Source: Crotophaga sulcirostris (Eukaryota; Chordata; Aves; Cuculiformes; Crotophagidae). From it: DNA of 64,000 nt. Location of the stretch: contig VYZB01000077.1 in NCBI GenBank assembly GCA_013397455.1, forward strand, positions 1,652,118 to 1,716,117, given 5' to 3'. The notes under the pieces were generated by a model that was given only the letters and a program-made list of their open reading frames with translations, did no database searches and was not told where the DNA came from. Shown in pieces: positions 23,125-36,795 of the stretch. Each line of letters opens with the position of its first letter. Position 1 is the stretch's first letter. Made by a program: the position numbers and the translations under genes.

Positions 23125-26100
23125 GTAAGTCATTATGGGAGAGCAAAATTATGGATGGCCGAGGGCACAAAGTCGGTCAAGTGTGGAGGTGTTGGCATGT
23201 TTGTCAAACTAAATTTCCATGCGCCTTACCCGTTCTGCTTGTCAGCTGGAGATTGAAACATCTTTTGGTGCAGAGGAATTGTGAGGTTTAAGACTTCCAT
23301 ATTAAAAATTGGAAGATACGTTCTATCAAGGCACTGTCTTAACATGCTTCAAAATCTACTGGTAGAAGTCAAGTAAGATATTAATATAATCTTTTTAGAT
23401 ATATATGGGTAACTAACATGTAGAACTTTCTTTCTTTAAAGCAAAGTGTGAAAACCTTTACACACACTGAGAAATTAAAGTTGAATATGCAGATTATGGA
23501 TCCTTTCATTCTCCTAAAGTAAAGTTATTGCTGATAGTTGTAGACTTATTTTTTCATCTCTGTGCTTGCCATAATGCCTTGTCTTAACATCCATTATTTT
23601 TTTATAAGTCTCTGTTGGTTTTCAAGGTAGAGGCAGGAGGAAAATATACAGTTTTCTCTGGCAGAGGGGCAGTGAGGCCTTCATTTGTCCTTCCCCACAT
23701 CTCATGTAATGATTTTGGCTGTCAGTGCTGCAAGTTGTTTGTTTCAGCCTCAGATAATCAATCTGATTAAGTATCTTGGCAATATTTGATATTATACAGA
23801 AAGCATTTGAAATAGCAGTTATGTTTCACTGAGCTACTGCTCATGTGGAAAGCTTCATTTTAATAATCTTGGTGATAACAAAAACTTACTGAAAGGAGTG
23901 AGGTGGATATGTATATGTTTATGTATGTATGCATAGATCTTTTAGCATGAGTGATTGTGGACATAAGCCACTGAGCTCTTATGTGCTTAGTTCCTATTTG
24001 GATGAGTGAAAGCAGAGAGATTTATGTAGTTAGTCCATTTCAAGTGTTACTTAATAAAAAGGTTGAGGAAAAAGTTCTCTGAATGGTAACATGCTATACA
24101 CAAGTGTTAGGAACTCAAGGTGTTACTGGCTAGATTTGTGTTCAGTGGAGATACCCTTGGTCAGATCCGATGCCCCTGCTGAGCCCAGCTATACTTCAGG
24201 GAAACCAGAAAATGCGCTGTTGTCTTAACTTGCCCCAAACAGAGGTTCTTTGTCATGACTGCAAGCCAGCTTTAACCCAGTTTATTTAATTCCTAAATTC
24301 AGTGGTTGGATGGCTTTCCTGCAGTGTATCTTGCAAAATGACACCTAATGAAACTTTTGTATTGAGGTTTCCCCAGAAGAGTCCATTGCTTGCGAACTCC
24401 CACCAGGACTCACCAAGTCCGGTGCCTGCTGCAGCATCTTTGCAAGCTAGGAGTCTCAATTTCATCCCTTTCACCTCATCTGTCTTCCCTCCCTTTCTCA
24501 CTGCAGAGTCAGTGTAAGATAGGCTAAAATGTTTCTACTTCATAACATCAAGACAGAAATTAACTTTACAAGCATTAAAAGTAAAATGGCACAGTGTGCC
24601 TGGTATGTGAATAAATGCAAGCTTGATTTAGCTCCCTGACTACAGCAGAAAAAAATTCAAACATGCTTTTTAAGGAATGGTTATTTAGAAGTTATGTGTT
24701 TTTGTTGCGATATGATTATATATTTAACAGGAAACTAGGTTGCAGTCTTTATGACTAACTCTTATTACTACTGCTCCCTTGGTTTCTAGGAGATGGTGAC
24801 TATATTGCTATATAAAATCTTCAGGTATGTAGTATCATCTCAGACAATTTCTTTTTTGTCCTGCGGTGTTACTGCTGAGTCATTCTTTTGTAAAGAAAAG
24901 TTTTAAATTCCAACCCTGTATTAATATAATGTTTTCATTTTCCTTATAACTCCTTGTTTTTGGCCTGGGTGTACCATAGGAGGGCTATAATGGGACCACA
25001 TCCTGAGTGTTTTTAGGATTTTAGTGCTTTATCTGCACAACTATAAAATGTATCTGAAATTTGTGTTTAATGTGGAAGAAAAACATTGGCTTTTTAAATC
25101 AGTAAAATATACCAAAATAGTTATCTTTTAAAGATTAAATCAATCAAGGAATTATTGGGAAGATTCCCCCCTTACATATATATTTTAAAAGCCTTTTTTT
25201 ATTGCCAAAGATATAAGTATGTAATGAATGGTATTTGTCAACCCTACATCATTTGCTGCGTAGGAACAGTATTTACCTACAATAACTCTATATAAAGGAT
25301 TGCATGTATAATGACTCAGAACTCTAGGTAACTTTTCCAAAAGGATTTGTGTGGGAAATAAATAATTTGAGCTGTCCTGCACAGACTTCCATTTGAGAGT
25401 CAGAAACACTAATGTTTTTCTAAAGACCACCAACCTGTTTAGTGACTTCAGTAGCAATGCAGATATTTTCTTATAACTGTATGTATTTTTTGATTGTTCT
25501 TCAAAATATCAGGAATGTTGCTGTCAGTGTGCCTTTTACCATTGTATATTACCATGATTTGACAGCTGACAAAACAAGCATGCCAAGACTGACATTTGTG
25601 CCAGATGTCTTTCATTATCTATTTTCATAGGCTTAATTTTTCATGTGTGCACTTTACATTGGCAGCTTTAATATTTTTTTGCAGATGAAGCTTAATTGTC
25701 TTTCTTTTATGCACATTTATATTTTAGTAGATTAAAATTTTACCACAAAATGTACTTGTAATTTAAATTGCTGTGTAGGAAGCAAAAGCTTACCAAAAAG
25801 ATGACTTAAAAAGGTTGGACTGTTCTTTGGGCTTTAGAAAAAGGAGTTGAAAGCATCTTATTCTGATAGAGAGCTTTTGACCACCTGAGGAACTTAGCGC
25901 TGTGGTTTTCCTTTCTTTGCCTTATGGTGGCCCTTGAGAAACGCTTTGGGTGCTGCTTTAAAGAGTAGACAGAGTCCTGTTATCCATAATCAGGTTTGTA
26001 ATTTAAATTTTTTCATGGACTTAGCAAGATTCTGATGATATGTGGTATTGTTTGGCAGTGTCTGAATCCTTGACAAACAAGTGAAGTACTACTGAAGCTC

Positions 26101-29100
26101 GATTTGTCTCTTGGGTTTGACCCTTCTGCCACTTGGTTTCCTAATGCATCTGGGAAGCGCCTCCCAAGGAGGGATCAAACATAATGGAGCCCTTCGATGG
26201 TCCCATAGCTCTTGCTATACATTGACACCAGCAGTCAGCCCCTTTTCGCTGGAGTATCTTAGGATATGGGAGCAAAGGGTAAGAAACATGGTTTAAGCCT
26301 TTAATAAGGCCCAGCAGTTAAGCAGGGTAGGGCTAAGACAGATTTTTATTTTACTTTTTCAAAAATAGTGAGATAGCTGATATAGGGTTGTTACATATGA
26401 GAGGGAGATTATGGCTTCAGAAACTTTTCACAGAGTGTGTGGATGAAAGAGAGATTTTGAAATAATGATTAGCCACTGCTATGGCATTTTACTGCGTGGT
26501 GACAAGGACTTGTGTAGCAAAATTTGCCAACTTATCCAATTCAAGGTAGATTTTTAAACATGTGGTAAGCAGTGGGACTGTTCAGTGGGTTGTCTTGGGG
26601 TGTCTTGTCCTCACTCGGAGGTTCATCCTGAATCTTACTATAACAGGACTCTCTTACAACTGGAATGTTCGTGCAAAGGAACTGGCTTTGGTAAGTTAGT
26701 GGTTTTTGATGAACACTGTATTTTAGAAAAGCTAAGTCCTGCTAATCTGAAGTTAAGCAGTCTGCAGTTGCAGCAGTGATCCCTTCTTCCCCTTCCCATG
26801 CAGTGGGAAGGGACCGAAACTGGGTGTCATCGCTTTTGCCCTAACAATTTTATCATCTTCTTCCAAATGAGATTTGATGCTGGAGAAAACAAAATGGTGA
26901 GAAAAAGACCCAATGCAGCAATAAAATGGTGAGGGAATCCAGTAAAGTCTGCTGAAAATGATGGAACAAAATTTTGTGGGTATTTTTAAAACAATAAATA
27001 TAATTGTTGACTCATTTATGTATTTCCTTTTATATAATGTCCCTTCCACCCACACATACTTGTTTTGCTCCACTATACAAGACTCACCGTGTTTCTGTGC
27101 AATAGTGTTGCTGTAATGCTGTCCTTCCCTCTCTCAACTTCTCCCTTAAGAGCTTTCAAATAATGGTTTGAAATGTTAACACTTCACTTTTTCTAAAATA
27201 TTTTCCCTCAGCTTTCAAATGAGCACTGCTTTGAATTGTACTTCTGATACTTTTCATTTTTCTGCATTTAAGAAAACAAACGGAGTGCTCACATTCTTTG
27301 TTTTTCCTTCACTGACAGAAACCATAAAAATGAATGGGACCTAATTTGTGCCAGCATTACAAAACCAGTAATATTATCTGCATACATTTGAACACCATTC
27401 AGAATTTTATTTTTATGAAAACTCTCACATCTCCCTTTACCAAAAGCAGAATTCATGTGCATTTTAATATAACATAGTCATGCAGATAAATGAAGAGGAT
27501 TGTGGATGTGAAAAGGTCATGAAATGAGAAATTTGAGCTGCAGAAGGCTTTAAAAACTTGAAATACTTGTTTATTCAAGTGACATATGTTTTTGGCAAAG
27601 AAACTTATGGCATGTTAGTACAGTTGTAAATATATTAACATGTATATTTGACTGCAAATATTGTTATGAATATTTTTGTTACAATCCTTTAAGAACATAT
27701 TTTGAATAATATTGCAATCTCAGAAAAGTACATACATTTATCTGGTACAGTTTACAATTAACCAGGAAATTCTACATTTAAGACATACTCTTATTTTTCA
27801 TGTGCAAGTATATTCTAAAGTTTCTGGTGCCAAATCTCTTAAATCAAGAGCTAAAATGGTGACTTCAGTAGTCATGGATTTCTGTGTTTCCTTTAGTATG
27901 GACAACATGTATGGCATCATTTCAATGTAATTATGTGAATTAAGTGTTAATGTACTTTCCACGTATCTTGGGATTTCGTCAATAGAAGAAGTTAAAAGTC
28001 CAGCCTCTCTTGATTCAAAAAAACAAGTAAATAAATAAATTGTCATAAATTCTGGCATAAGTGGAAAGACAGGGCTATTGCATCCAGCGCTGTTCTACAA
28101 ATTAAATGAGTGTTTTTAGTTGTCTCCCAAGCGTAATACACAAATGGATGGTACTAAAATTTGCACTGTTATTACCAGGCAAAAGAATTATGCGAAAAAA
28201 ACCTTTGGACAATTTTACTTTTCACATAAATGTGTTTTATTCCCCTCCTCTACATGTTGTTTTCCTGTCCTTTTTCTCTCTACTGCTATTACATCACTTG
28301 CACACTTGGTTTTTAAATGCTCTTGTGAAAGTATCACTCTATTACTTCCAGCTGAGTAAGTACTCAGTTGCACCTCATAAGCTTTCCAAGTCACGTCTTG
28401 CAACAGCGACAACCCTGTTAAGAAAACAACTGAGTTATTAAAGCCCCATTCTTGTTCTCATGCACCATGTTAGCGATGCTTGGTGCTGATTGCAGGCCTA
28501 TCGATGAATGATGGTGCAGTAATTTCAATTATTTCATTCAATCATGATGCAGATGTTGATTGGTTTTCAGATACTGATCCTATTCCTTAATATAGCTGTT
28601 GGCCATATAAGTGAGCTTGTCCTGTTAAGGAAGAGCCTTTGGGGAAAACAAGACCTGAAATATTTGGGCCTGGAGTTTTAACATTTCCTAGGAACTGGAA
28701 AGTAAAGAAGAAATGGGTAGATAATTTCAAAGGCAATGACAAAGTGCCACTGGGCTGCACCAATGGAAAGCAAATAAAACATCAGCTTTTTGTAAGACAG
28801 AGTAGGCGGCTTGTTTCCTTGATTGCATTTCATGAAATTTGTCTTGTGCTTAAACTTTTAAACGCAGTTCTTAGGCCATTCAAGTGCTGTCAGAAGGGAA
28901 AAAATTTGGAAGGATATGCAAGACGATTTTTATTCTATTGCCAGTTCTACTATTTCACCTTAATGTCAACAACTTTTGTCACCAGGAATGTAGTATAACC
29001 AATAGCAGAGTAAAATCTCAGCCCAACTGTCTGGAGATGATTCCTCTGCTGTTGTAAATTAGTGGGAATTCTTTAGAAAGAAGCTTTCCACATCGGCAGT

Positions 29101-31221
29101 GTTTTGGAGAGTATCAGTGCAGGCTTCAGCTGACTTTCATTTGCCTGCTTTAACTGTATGTTATGTCCATCTTTGCTCCTAAAAGTTGTGCATCAATAAT
29201 TACTTGTCATCCAAGAAATAGTCCAACAGAGCTGTGATTGCAAAGCTAGCTTCAAATGGGCTGTACAGAAAAGGGCAAGTATCTTTCTCTGCTGTTGGTT
29301 GCATTTGAAATAAGATTTTACTGAGATTTTTTCATTGTGCTGTCATTCTTGGACTCTGTAATTTCAGAAAACTACCATACATAAATTTCAAATCCTTTTA
29401 TGGTAAACTATTAGTCAAATGTCATGTTGTATCATTTTAACATTTTCTGCTGAATGATGCATGTTTGGTTTAGTTATCTTGCTTTGACCAAACATTTTTG
29501 TCTGACATTGCTAATTTCATGATCTGTAGGGAAGGTATGTTTAAGATCCAAGGGCACTTGTGAAGGGCTTGTGTATATGTGTATATTCAAAGTTAGAAAT
29601 AAGAGTAAATCCTTTGGGGTTTCTCTTTTGGGTGTTTTTAAACTACAAAAATTTGTTTTAATTATTTTCCTCAATGCTATGATGTGTGGAAGCTTTATAC
29701 GGGTTTTGTTCTACCTTGTTCTCAACCTGCTTTTCTTTGCATCTTTCTTACAGTTGTCTCCTCTGAAATATGAGAGTCAGATTTCTAATGTGCAGCGTGT
29801 TGGAACAGGTTTTACTGCATCTCCTTTCCATTTGTGTGTTTGGGTACATGCAGGTTTGCGAACTATTTACCTTTGCTTGCTGATTTAATTTCTTTGCAGG
29901 GATAAAAAGAAGACCTGCTTCTGTAAATCAGTAGAAATGTACTTGTCTGCAGCTTAAGCTGTAGTTGTTACGTGTTTTTGTAACTTTGATAGATACATCT
30001 TTCTTATTTTAATTAACTCTTGGGCAGCGGTCAGCAGTACTGAGAGGGAAAGACCCCAGCCAAACCAGGTGTACATTCCAACTTACAAGGGTAGCTAACA
30101 TTTTCTTTTTACTGAATTGTCTCCAATTGTCAGGTCTCTAGTGCCCCTCTCACGCTAACTGGTTTTATGTGAGGTTTTATTGATTCTTGGCTTGCTCACT
30201 TAGGCATATTTTTTTTCTTTGAAGAATTTCCCTTTGGAGATGTGTTCTCTTTGAGCTAGTAGAAGCACTAGAGAAATGCTTTCTTTTTTTGAAAGAGATA
30301 GTGTCACATTGTAAGTTTTTTAATTTTTTTTTACTGCCAAGGTTCCTTAAAATGGAGGCAGTAATCATTTGTTAGTGGAGAAACTCTGCTGGGATGTATA
30401 TATCTCTTCAGGGAACTTTACAACGCTTCTGTAACTATAACTGTGCATCACTAAATACTATCAGCTTTTCATTTAAGAAACCAGGAAGATGCATGTTTGG
30501 TTTTGCACCAGCTTTAAACAGAAGAGTTGCTGGATACCAGTTCCACACTTAGTTCCCTGGGTCATGCTGCTTGTGCAAAGGTATTGATCTTTAAGGTGTT
30601 TAGCAATCTTTGCCAGTTGTCCATGTACGTTGCAGAATTTGGCAGACATGGGTTCCATTGCCCTTGAAGAGGACTCATTTGTCAGGAAGCTGCGTGTTCT
30701 CCTATTTAGGGCTTTTTGAAATGTTATGAAACACAATTTAAGTTTTGCAGGAATGCTTAGCTGGTAATCTCAGTCATCTAAGTTTTAACATATGTCTTAG
30801 TAGCTTTTTAACACATAAGATGAACCTGAATGTTTCCAGCTGTTATTTGAAATAGTAGTTCACAAGGGCACTTGTTCCAAGAACTGAAATTTATTGCATT
30901 TGTGTGACAAAGAGCAGGAATAGATAAGCTACCATTTATACTTGTTTACTAATAGCGTAAATTGATGAAAGTTTAATCTTTATATAGAAAAATACTACTT
31001 GGAAGAACATCTGGGGGAAACAAAATCTTCATAATTTCTTACAAAGGAATTATGAATACTAAACCCAAGGGATTGCTTACCGTATTAGAGAGTAGAGAAA
31101 CTGTTCTGTTTTTTATTAAATTCTGCACAAATCCTGTGATTTTTTTTTTAACTTCCGGGGTTATTTTTTAAACCTTTTTGGCTACACTGAAAGCATGTAA
31201 CAAAATGGTCATAGGAAACCC

Positions 31222-31250
31222 AGAAGAAGAAGAAGAAGAAGAAGAAGAAA
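31222..31250 (+). repeat. (GAA)n microsatellite, about nine units
   Basis: A pure GAA/TTC triplet run. It is flanked by the same 9 bases, GAAACCCAG, at 31215-31223 and 31247-31255. On the minus strand it reads as a run of leucines inside a 68-codon ORF, which is a by-product of the repeat. Confidence 0.9.
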
Positions 31251-33072
31251 CCCAGTAAAGTAGAACCTGATGTGTCTTCTGTTGCGAGCAAAACTTGGAA
31301 GCACAGAGGTCTCACTCTGCAGTTGCATCTGATGGTTGTACAGTGCTTGTGTATTGCGTGTGTTACCTAGGGAAGTTGTGCTGGCGGTGGCAGAGTACAC
31401 AGAGCAACATTCCACAGAACTTGTGACTTTGTACCCTGAAAGTGTTTAGCAACCTGTAGAGATTATAACAGCAAACATTTTAACTAACTTTGAAAAAGTT
31501 TCTTGTACAGGAAGAAAATAATAATTTAACCTTAAACAAACACTTTCTGAAACTTTTTAGGAAAAAAAATACAAGTTTATTCTTATGTTTTGGTTTTGTT
31601 TCTGGGTAGGCTGTGCACATGTACAAAGGTTTTGCAACTTCTTCAGTATAATAGTTCGTCACTGTGGCCGTACAGGGCATCTGGTAGCAGCAGCATTTTA
31701 TATGTAGTACAACTACATAAATGCCAATCAAGTTATAAACAGTAAAAAGAGCGTAAAATACAACTGAATTAGGAAAAAAAAAATATCAGGTTTTGACAGT
31801 ACAGTGTAAATCTGACTATTCTAGACAAAATACAATCTGGAACGTTCATACCCACTTATTGCCAATCTTATTTGTGTGTCTTGGCAAAGCGCATTGGCTT
31901 TTTATCAGGTGGGCAAAGTAAAAAGTAAACTTAGTAGGTATCAAGAAGACTAGAAGCTCAATTCTGGAGCAGTATATTATTGCCAGAATGTAGTTATTAT
32001 GAGGCCATAGTAAGTGTAATAACAATAATAGTGAAATTGTTCAGATTTCAATTTCAGATCCCTGAAGCCCGACTGGAGGTGGATGAAAGTATACAAATGG
32101 TACCCTTTTCTCTACTTATAGCTCTGCAAGTATCTTTGCAGCAAGCTTGCCTTATGTGTGACTGAGTTGTCTTTAGCCATCGATAGGTTTTGAATGTGAA
32201 ATGCCAGTGAAGCATGTTGTATTTTGAGTGGTTTTGTTTTACTGTTTCTGAAGACAGACACTTTAACATTGGTTTGTTTATCAGCCATTCATAAAATTGC
32301 GGTCCACTACGTGCTTTAGAGTGTAGATCCATGGTATGTTCGAATGAACGTTGTCTCTAACTGAAAGGATAGTGTGCCAGCTTAGTGCAGAAATACATGT
32401 TAAGTAATAGATTAAGGCGTTTTCTCAGTTTTTGCAGTGGGCGGAAATTGCCCCTGTAGTTGAGCTTGGCTGAAGCTAAGAGATGACTTCCTACTTGAGT
32501 CTTGTGCTTGTGTGTCATGTTTGACTTTCAGTAAATAGGTAAATAAAAGCCAGTCCATTTCTGAAAAGTTGCTTACTTTACATTCTCAGTTTGGTTTAGA
32601 GTTTAAGGATTACTTAAGGCATAAAATGATACTTCTGGTTTGTTTGCCAAGGATAGGAAATTCTGTTCCAGAATTCCAGTGGGTCGTTGAAACTACACGT
32701 TTAAATATTGAATAGAATGGTGTTTCCTAAGCAGTTATTTAAACAGAACATTGTCTGAGTGATGTTCAAAAAACATCTTTTAATTGGCTTTGAAAGCTAA
32801 TTAGTGAGAGGACCTTCAGGTCTTGAAAAACCCTGAGAGTTTATATTTGCTTTTCAGATGTGAATAAGTGTTATATAATTGATTAGTATGAGCCGACTCA
32901 GCCTTTCAGGCTATAAATAAGGAACATAGCTCCAAATACACCAGTTTGACAAAATAGCTTGGGTATGTTTGAAAACAGTATTAAATAATTACTGGTTTTG
33001 ACGTAGATACTGTTTCCATAGAGCCCCTGATAGGTATTGAATTGATATGAAAGGAAAGGGTAAATGTTTGAC

Positions 33073-33110
33073 TACTTAAACGTGCTTTTTTTTTTTTTTT
33101 TTACTTAAAC
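33073..33110. repeat. T17 tract flanked by 9-bp direct repeat
   Basis: TACTTAAAC occurs at 33073-33081 and again at 33102-33110. Between them are GTGC and T17 (33086-33102, the last T shared). This has the form of a very short tail-only retro-insertion (poly(A) on the minus strand) with target-site duplication. CR1 elements neither have poly(A) tails nor usually make clear duplications, so they do not explain it. Chance or replication slippage cannot be excluded. Confidence 0.5.
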
Positions 33111-33574
33111 TGAGACAGAGTTTTACAGAACTTTTTAGCCATGGAACAGCTCTCCTCCTGCAATATACTTAAGACCACCATGCACTTCTAATAGAGACTT
33201 ACAGGGAAAATACTCCAAATGGGATCATATGCCAACCATGGCATTTTGGACCACCATTTGGAAACTGCTGCTTTTTATTATTTATCTGTAAGCCTATACT
33301 ATAAACTGTTTTGGCCATAGCATGAACATGCATTTTAATAGTGTTAGGGCTGTAAAAATCGTAACACTGACTGTCATGGTTTTCTTTCACGATTACTACA
33401 TTTGTTTTTCCCAGCTTTTTAATATTTGATCTGCTGTATTGGAAAATATAAGTTTTTACACTTGAGTAACTGTACATGTGGAATCATTTAAAAATAACAA
33501 TAAATACATTTCCACATATGGAGTTTTCATGGGCCCTGATTTTTCAGAATAGTGATTAAATACATGCATTTTTA

Positions 33575-33640
33575 AGAAAACATTTACGTAACACTTAAGC
33601 AAGTAACATACTCTTTGTAAAATGGGGGTATCTCCTGAGC
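33575..33640 (+). repeat. Possible MIR-like remnant
   Basis: CACTTAAGCAAGTAAC followed by TTTGTAAAATGGGGG at 33616-33630 resembles the second half of MIR in + orientation. It is shorter and weaker than the copy at 17.5 kb. Confidence 0.3.
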
Positions 33641-34904
33641 TGGATATTAAACTTGGTAAAATTTTTTCCTTGATTCAGTCTTTATGAAATGTGAGGAAGC
33701 CCAGCATTTGTAACTAATTATTATAGACATATCAGCTTGGATCTTTACAAAGCACAATTGTACAATTGCTAACAGTAACTGAAAAAGAGTTAATATGGTT
33801 AAATTTATTCTTATGTTCAGGCTGAAAAGGGGTTGAATTAAACCTGAGTTCATTTTATACTGAAAGCTTTCAGGTTTTGGTTGATGGTTTCTTACACATA
33901 TTTCTTGGAGAAGTCTATAAATACTTGAAAACAGCAGTAATGAATTAAGGAGGATTTTTTCAGTCTAACCATAGTGCTATTTTGTGACATTAGCAGACCT
34001 CCTGAATCTAGTGGCTTTTGGCTTTCATTTTTAAAGACAGTTTCTTGTTTCGTAATTATTTCATTGTGTTTGCATTGAGTTGAAACCTGGCACACAGTGT
34101 GTGTGCCCAGATAGCCCGTGGTATCTGTACGTGCAGAATACCAGAGCTGCGCGGTTGCCTGGGGTTGGTGCATGTGCTGTGCCTTCCAACAAAAATACAG
34201 CAGATGAGACGGCATCAGCTGTGTCTCTTATGGACAGCTGCATGCTGCTCTTTACCTGAAGGTAGTTAGGAGTTACTTTTGCTAGGGATCTTCTAGTTAA
34301 ACTCTTTGGTTTTTACTGTGATGTAAGACATAAATTATTTGCCTTCATTTTTGTTTATTGGTATGAAGGTCTGTGATGGCCAGCAGTAGGTGCTTAGCTG
34401 GAGAATGTTCATATGTACAACTTGCCCTGCAGACTCCTCTTTTCTGTCTTGTGAGCTGCCCAATGTGTATGTCTTGCAGTGCCAAGCAAGTGCTAGACTG
34501 CTGAGGTGCTTGAGGTTGTGTGTGTGCTGGAGGGTGCTCTCTGACTGCACCTGATTTTTGTATCTCATTATCATCAGGGTGAGCAGGTCTGGTCTTGTTG
34601 GTGGCCTTGGGGCAGCCCTAAAGAAGCTGGGTAGTTACAAACAAAGTATTTGATCTTTGAGATGTCTCTTGCTGTATGGCAGTAAGTTGGAGGGCCTGTT
34701 TTCTAGCATTCCACTCCTCCCCTATTCTTAAACTCTCAATGAAGACTTTGCAGGAAGTCTGTGGGGCTTTCCGGGAAGTCTGCGATACTTGTCTAAAATG
34801 ATTCTTAATGGAGAAGTTCATGAAAAGATGGTGTGACTCTGAGATACCGACTCAGTAGCAGACTCCTACTTTGAAGTTGGCTGTCATATGTTCTAGCTGC
34901 AAGA
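33641..34904. other. Non-coding stretch
   Basis: No gene or repeat recognised. Minus-strand ORFs of up to 107 codons at 33892-34215 have no recognisable features. Confidence 0.6.
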
Positions 34905-35418
34905 ACCAATTCCAGGAGATAGTCTGGGCCCCTCAGTTTGGGAATGATGTCAGGATACTGGAGGATGTCCAGAGGAGGGCAACAAAGATGGTGAAGGGGC
35001 TGGAGCACAAGCCCTACAAGGAGCGACTGAGGGAGCTGGGGCTGTTTAGTCTGGAGAAGAGGAGGCTCAGGGGTGACCTTATTGCTCTCTACAACTGCCT
35101 AAAAGGAGGTTGTAGTCAAGCGGGCGTTGGTCTCTTCTCACAGGTGACCAGTGACAGAACTAGAGGGCACGGACTTAAGCTTCGTCAGGGGAGGTTTAGA
35201 CTTGATGTTAGGAAGAAGTTCTTCACTGAAAGGGTGATTGGCCACTGAAATGCGCTGCCCAGGGAGGTGGTGGAGTCGCTGACCCTGGATGTGTTTAAGG
35301 GAAGACTGGATGAGGCACTGAGTGCCATGGTTTAGGTGATGAGATGGTGTTAGTGTTGGCTTATAGGTTGGACTTGATGATCTCAGAGGTCCCTTCCAAC
35401 CTGGTGATACTGTGATAG
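34905..35418 (+). mobile_element. CR1 LINE, 5'-truncated (copy A)
   Basis: The last part of a CR1 non-LTR retrotransposon. The + strand encodes the C-terminal end of its reverse-transcriptase polyprotein ([33 protein letters not shown]). It is followed by the conserved 3' end with TTGGACTTGATGATCTCAG and CCTTCCAACC, and a short GATACTGTGAT terminal repeat. The reading frame meets a premature TGA at 35246-35248, where copy B near 38.3 kb has an open TGC codon, so this copy is dead. The 5' truncation is typical of target-primed reverse transcription. Copies A and B look like the same subfamily. Confidence 0.92.
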
Positions 35419-36627
35419 ATGTGTGGATTGAAAAAAACTTCATGCCATGAAGAAATGCTCTGACCCACTTCGCCCTTCTGTCTGGGCTGGTTTTTACTCC
35501 TTCACCCTGAAGCAGGAGAGATCAAACATTCCCAGGTGTGGCCCAGCATTATTTACTTTCACAGAGCTGGCTAAGCAGGGGGATAAGAGATTTCATGAGG
35601 GTTTCTCTAAGTAGGCACACCTCCTGTGTTAAAATTATGGGAATTCTGTGAGGTTGTTAAGGCTGGATGATTATATACCTTGGAGTCAGTACTGCATCCT
35701 TAATCACTGAGGGAATCAAAAGTATGTCTATTTCTGCGATATTAATGTTGACATACTTCTTGATAAAGATACCGTTTTTTTTCTACCAAGACTGCTTGGT
35801 GTCCAATGCAGGTCTGAAGCCTCCAACCAAGATACTTTTATTCTCTATATATCTCAACTCTTTGTAGCAATAAATAAGCACTGCTTTTTCCTCTAAGCAG
35901 AACCTTCACTTAGGCAATCCTCAAAGAAATCTTCTTGTTAAAGATTCTTTACTTTGAGGAGTCTTCCTGCTTTCCTCTCTTATTGTGTAAGAAATGCAGA
36001 TGGAACACGGGACTGAACGGATTTGCCTTGCAAAATGGTCAGCCTTGGCTTCTTGATCAGTTCCATCCAAAGCAAAATCAGTCATCCTTGAAAGGTCTAG
36101 GAAGATTCCATCATCTTGTTTGAGGGTAGGTCTCCGATTGCTGTAGGCAGGACTTCCTCAAGCTTACTGGAAGTTCTTGTTGAGATATCATAGGTATCAT
36201 ATGGGAAGATCTCAGTTTTCTTTGATATTCCAAAAGCGAGCTATCGAGCTACTCAGTCTTATTCAGCAATACTCATTATTGTGCATACTATGGACTGTAG
36301 CAGGTCTCTGTCTCCCTTCTAGCATTGCATAGAAGAGCATATAGCAGTTATCAGTTCTTCTTTAAAATATGTAAACACTTCTTTGAACATGTAAATCAAA
36401 CCGTACAGAGCCACTGAGTTCTAACCTGTAGATAGATTATGTGAGCTGGGAAGAAATTCTGCTTGGAGAGTCTTGTGCCTGTGCTCAAGAAAGCCTATTT
36501 CTTTCAAGTGGTTTTGAGGCATGTATAATCCCAAAGTTGGATGAATCTTTCATGTTCTGAAGTGCAGCAGGGCAGGAAGCCCCAAATATAGTGTTCGGAT
36601 GGGTGCATCATAAATGAAAAACTGCAC
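35419..36627. other. Non-coding stretch
   Basis: Nothing recognisable; ORFs of 62-66 codons without domains. Confidence 0.6.
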
Positions 36628-36795
36628 AGATGTTTCTTGTTGCCTTGAGCAGTTGCTCAGAGAAGTTCTGGAGAGACCATCCTAGGATATATTCAAGACT
36701 TCTTTGGATATGGTCCTTTGCACTTCGCTGTAGCTGACAGGAGCTTGGACTAAATGATCTCCAAAGATCCCTTCTAACCTCAGCCATTCTGTGAG
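36628..36795 (+). mobile_element. CR1 LINE 3' end, old copy
   Basis: Only the tail of a CR1 is left: GTTGCTCAGAGAAGTTCTGG, then GATATTCAAGACTTC, then GGACTAAATGATCTCCAAAG, CCCTTCTAACCTCAGCCATT and CTGTGAG, all in the normal order on the + strand. It is more decayed than the other copies and appears to belong to a different subfamily. Confidence 0.8.

Larger units (their letters stand above)
23125..33570. other. Long non-coding stretch
   Basis: About 10 kb with no recognisable gene or clear repeat family. Short simple repeats occur at 23911-23935 (TATG-like), 28026-28041 (AAAT-like) and 31222-31250 (GAA, listed separately). The 24600-24625 segment (GTGCCTGG near an AATAAATG) weakly recalls the tail of MIR. 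The 119-codon + ORF at 28639-28998 and the 111-codon ORF at 28106-28441 show no domains. Parts of 23740-23900 and 27100-27720 look like conserved non-coding sequence by composition only. A pyrimidine-rich block lies at about 28230-28300. Confidence 0.6.

Noticed and set aside
24570..24625. MIR tail-like sequence
   Set aside because: Only GTGCCTGG and AATAAATG match; too short for a call.
28639..28998. 119-codon + ORF
   Set aside because: No recognisable family or exon boundaries; composition like the flanking non-coding DNA.
34871..35248. 125-codon + ORF as a host gene
   Set aside because: It is mostly the C-terminal coding part of CR1 copy A, with unrelated sequence at its start.
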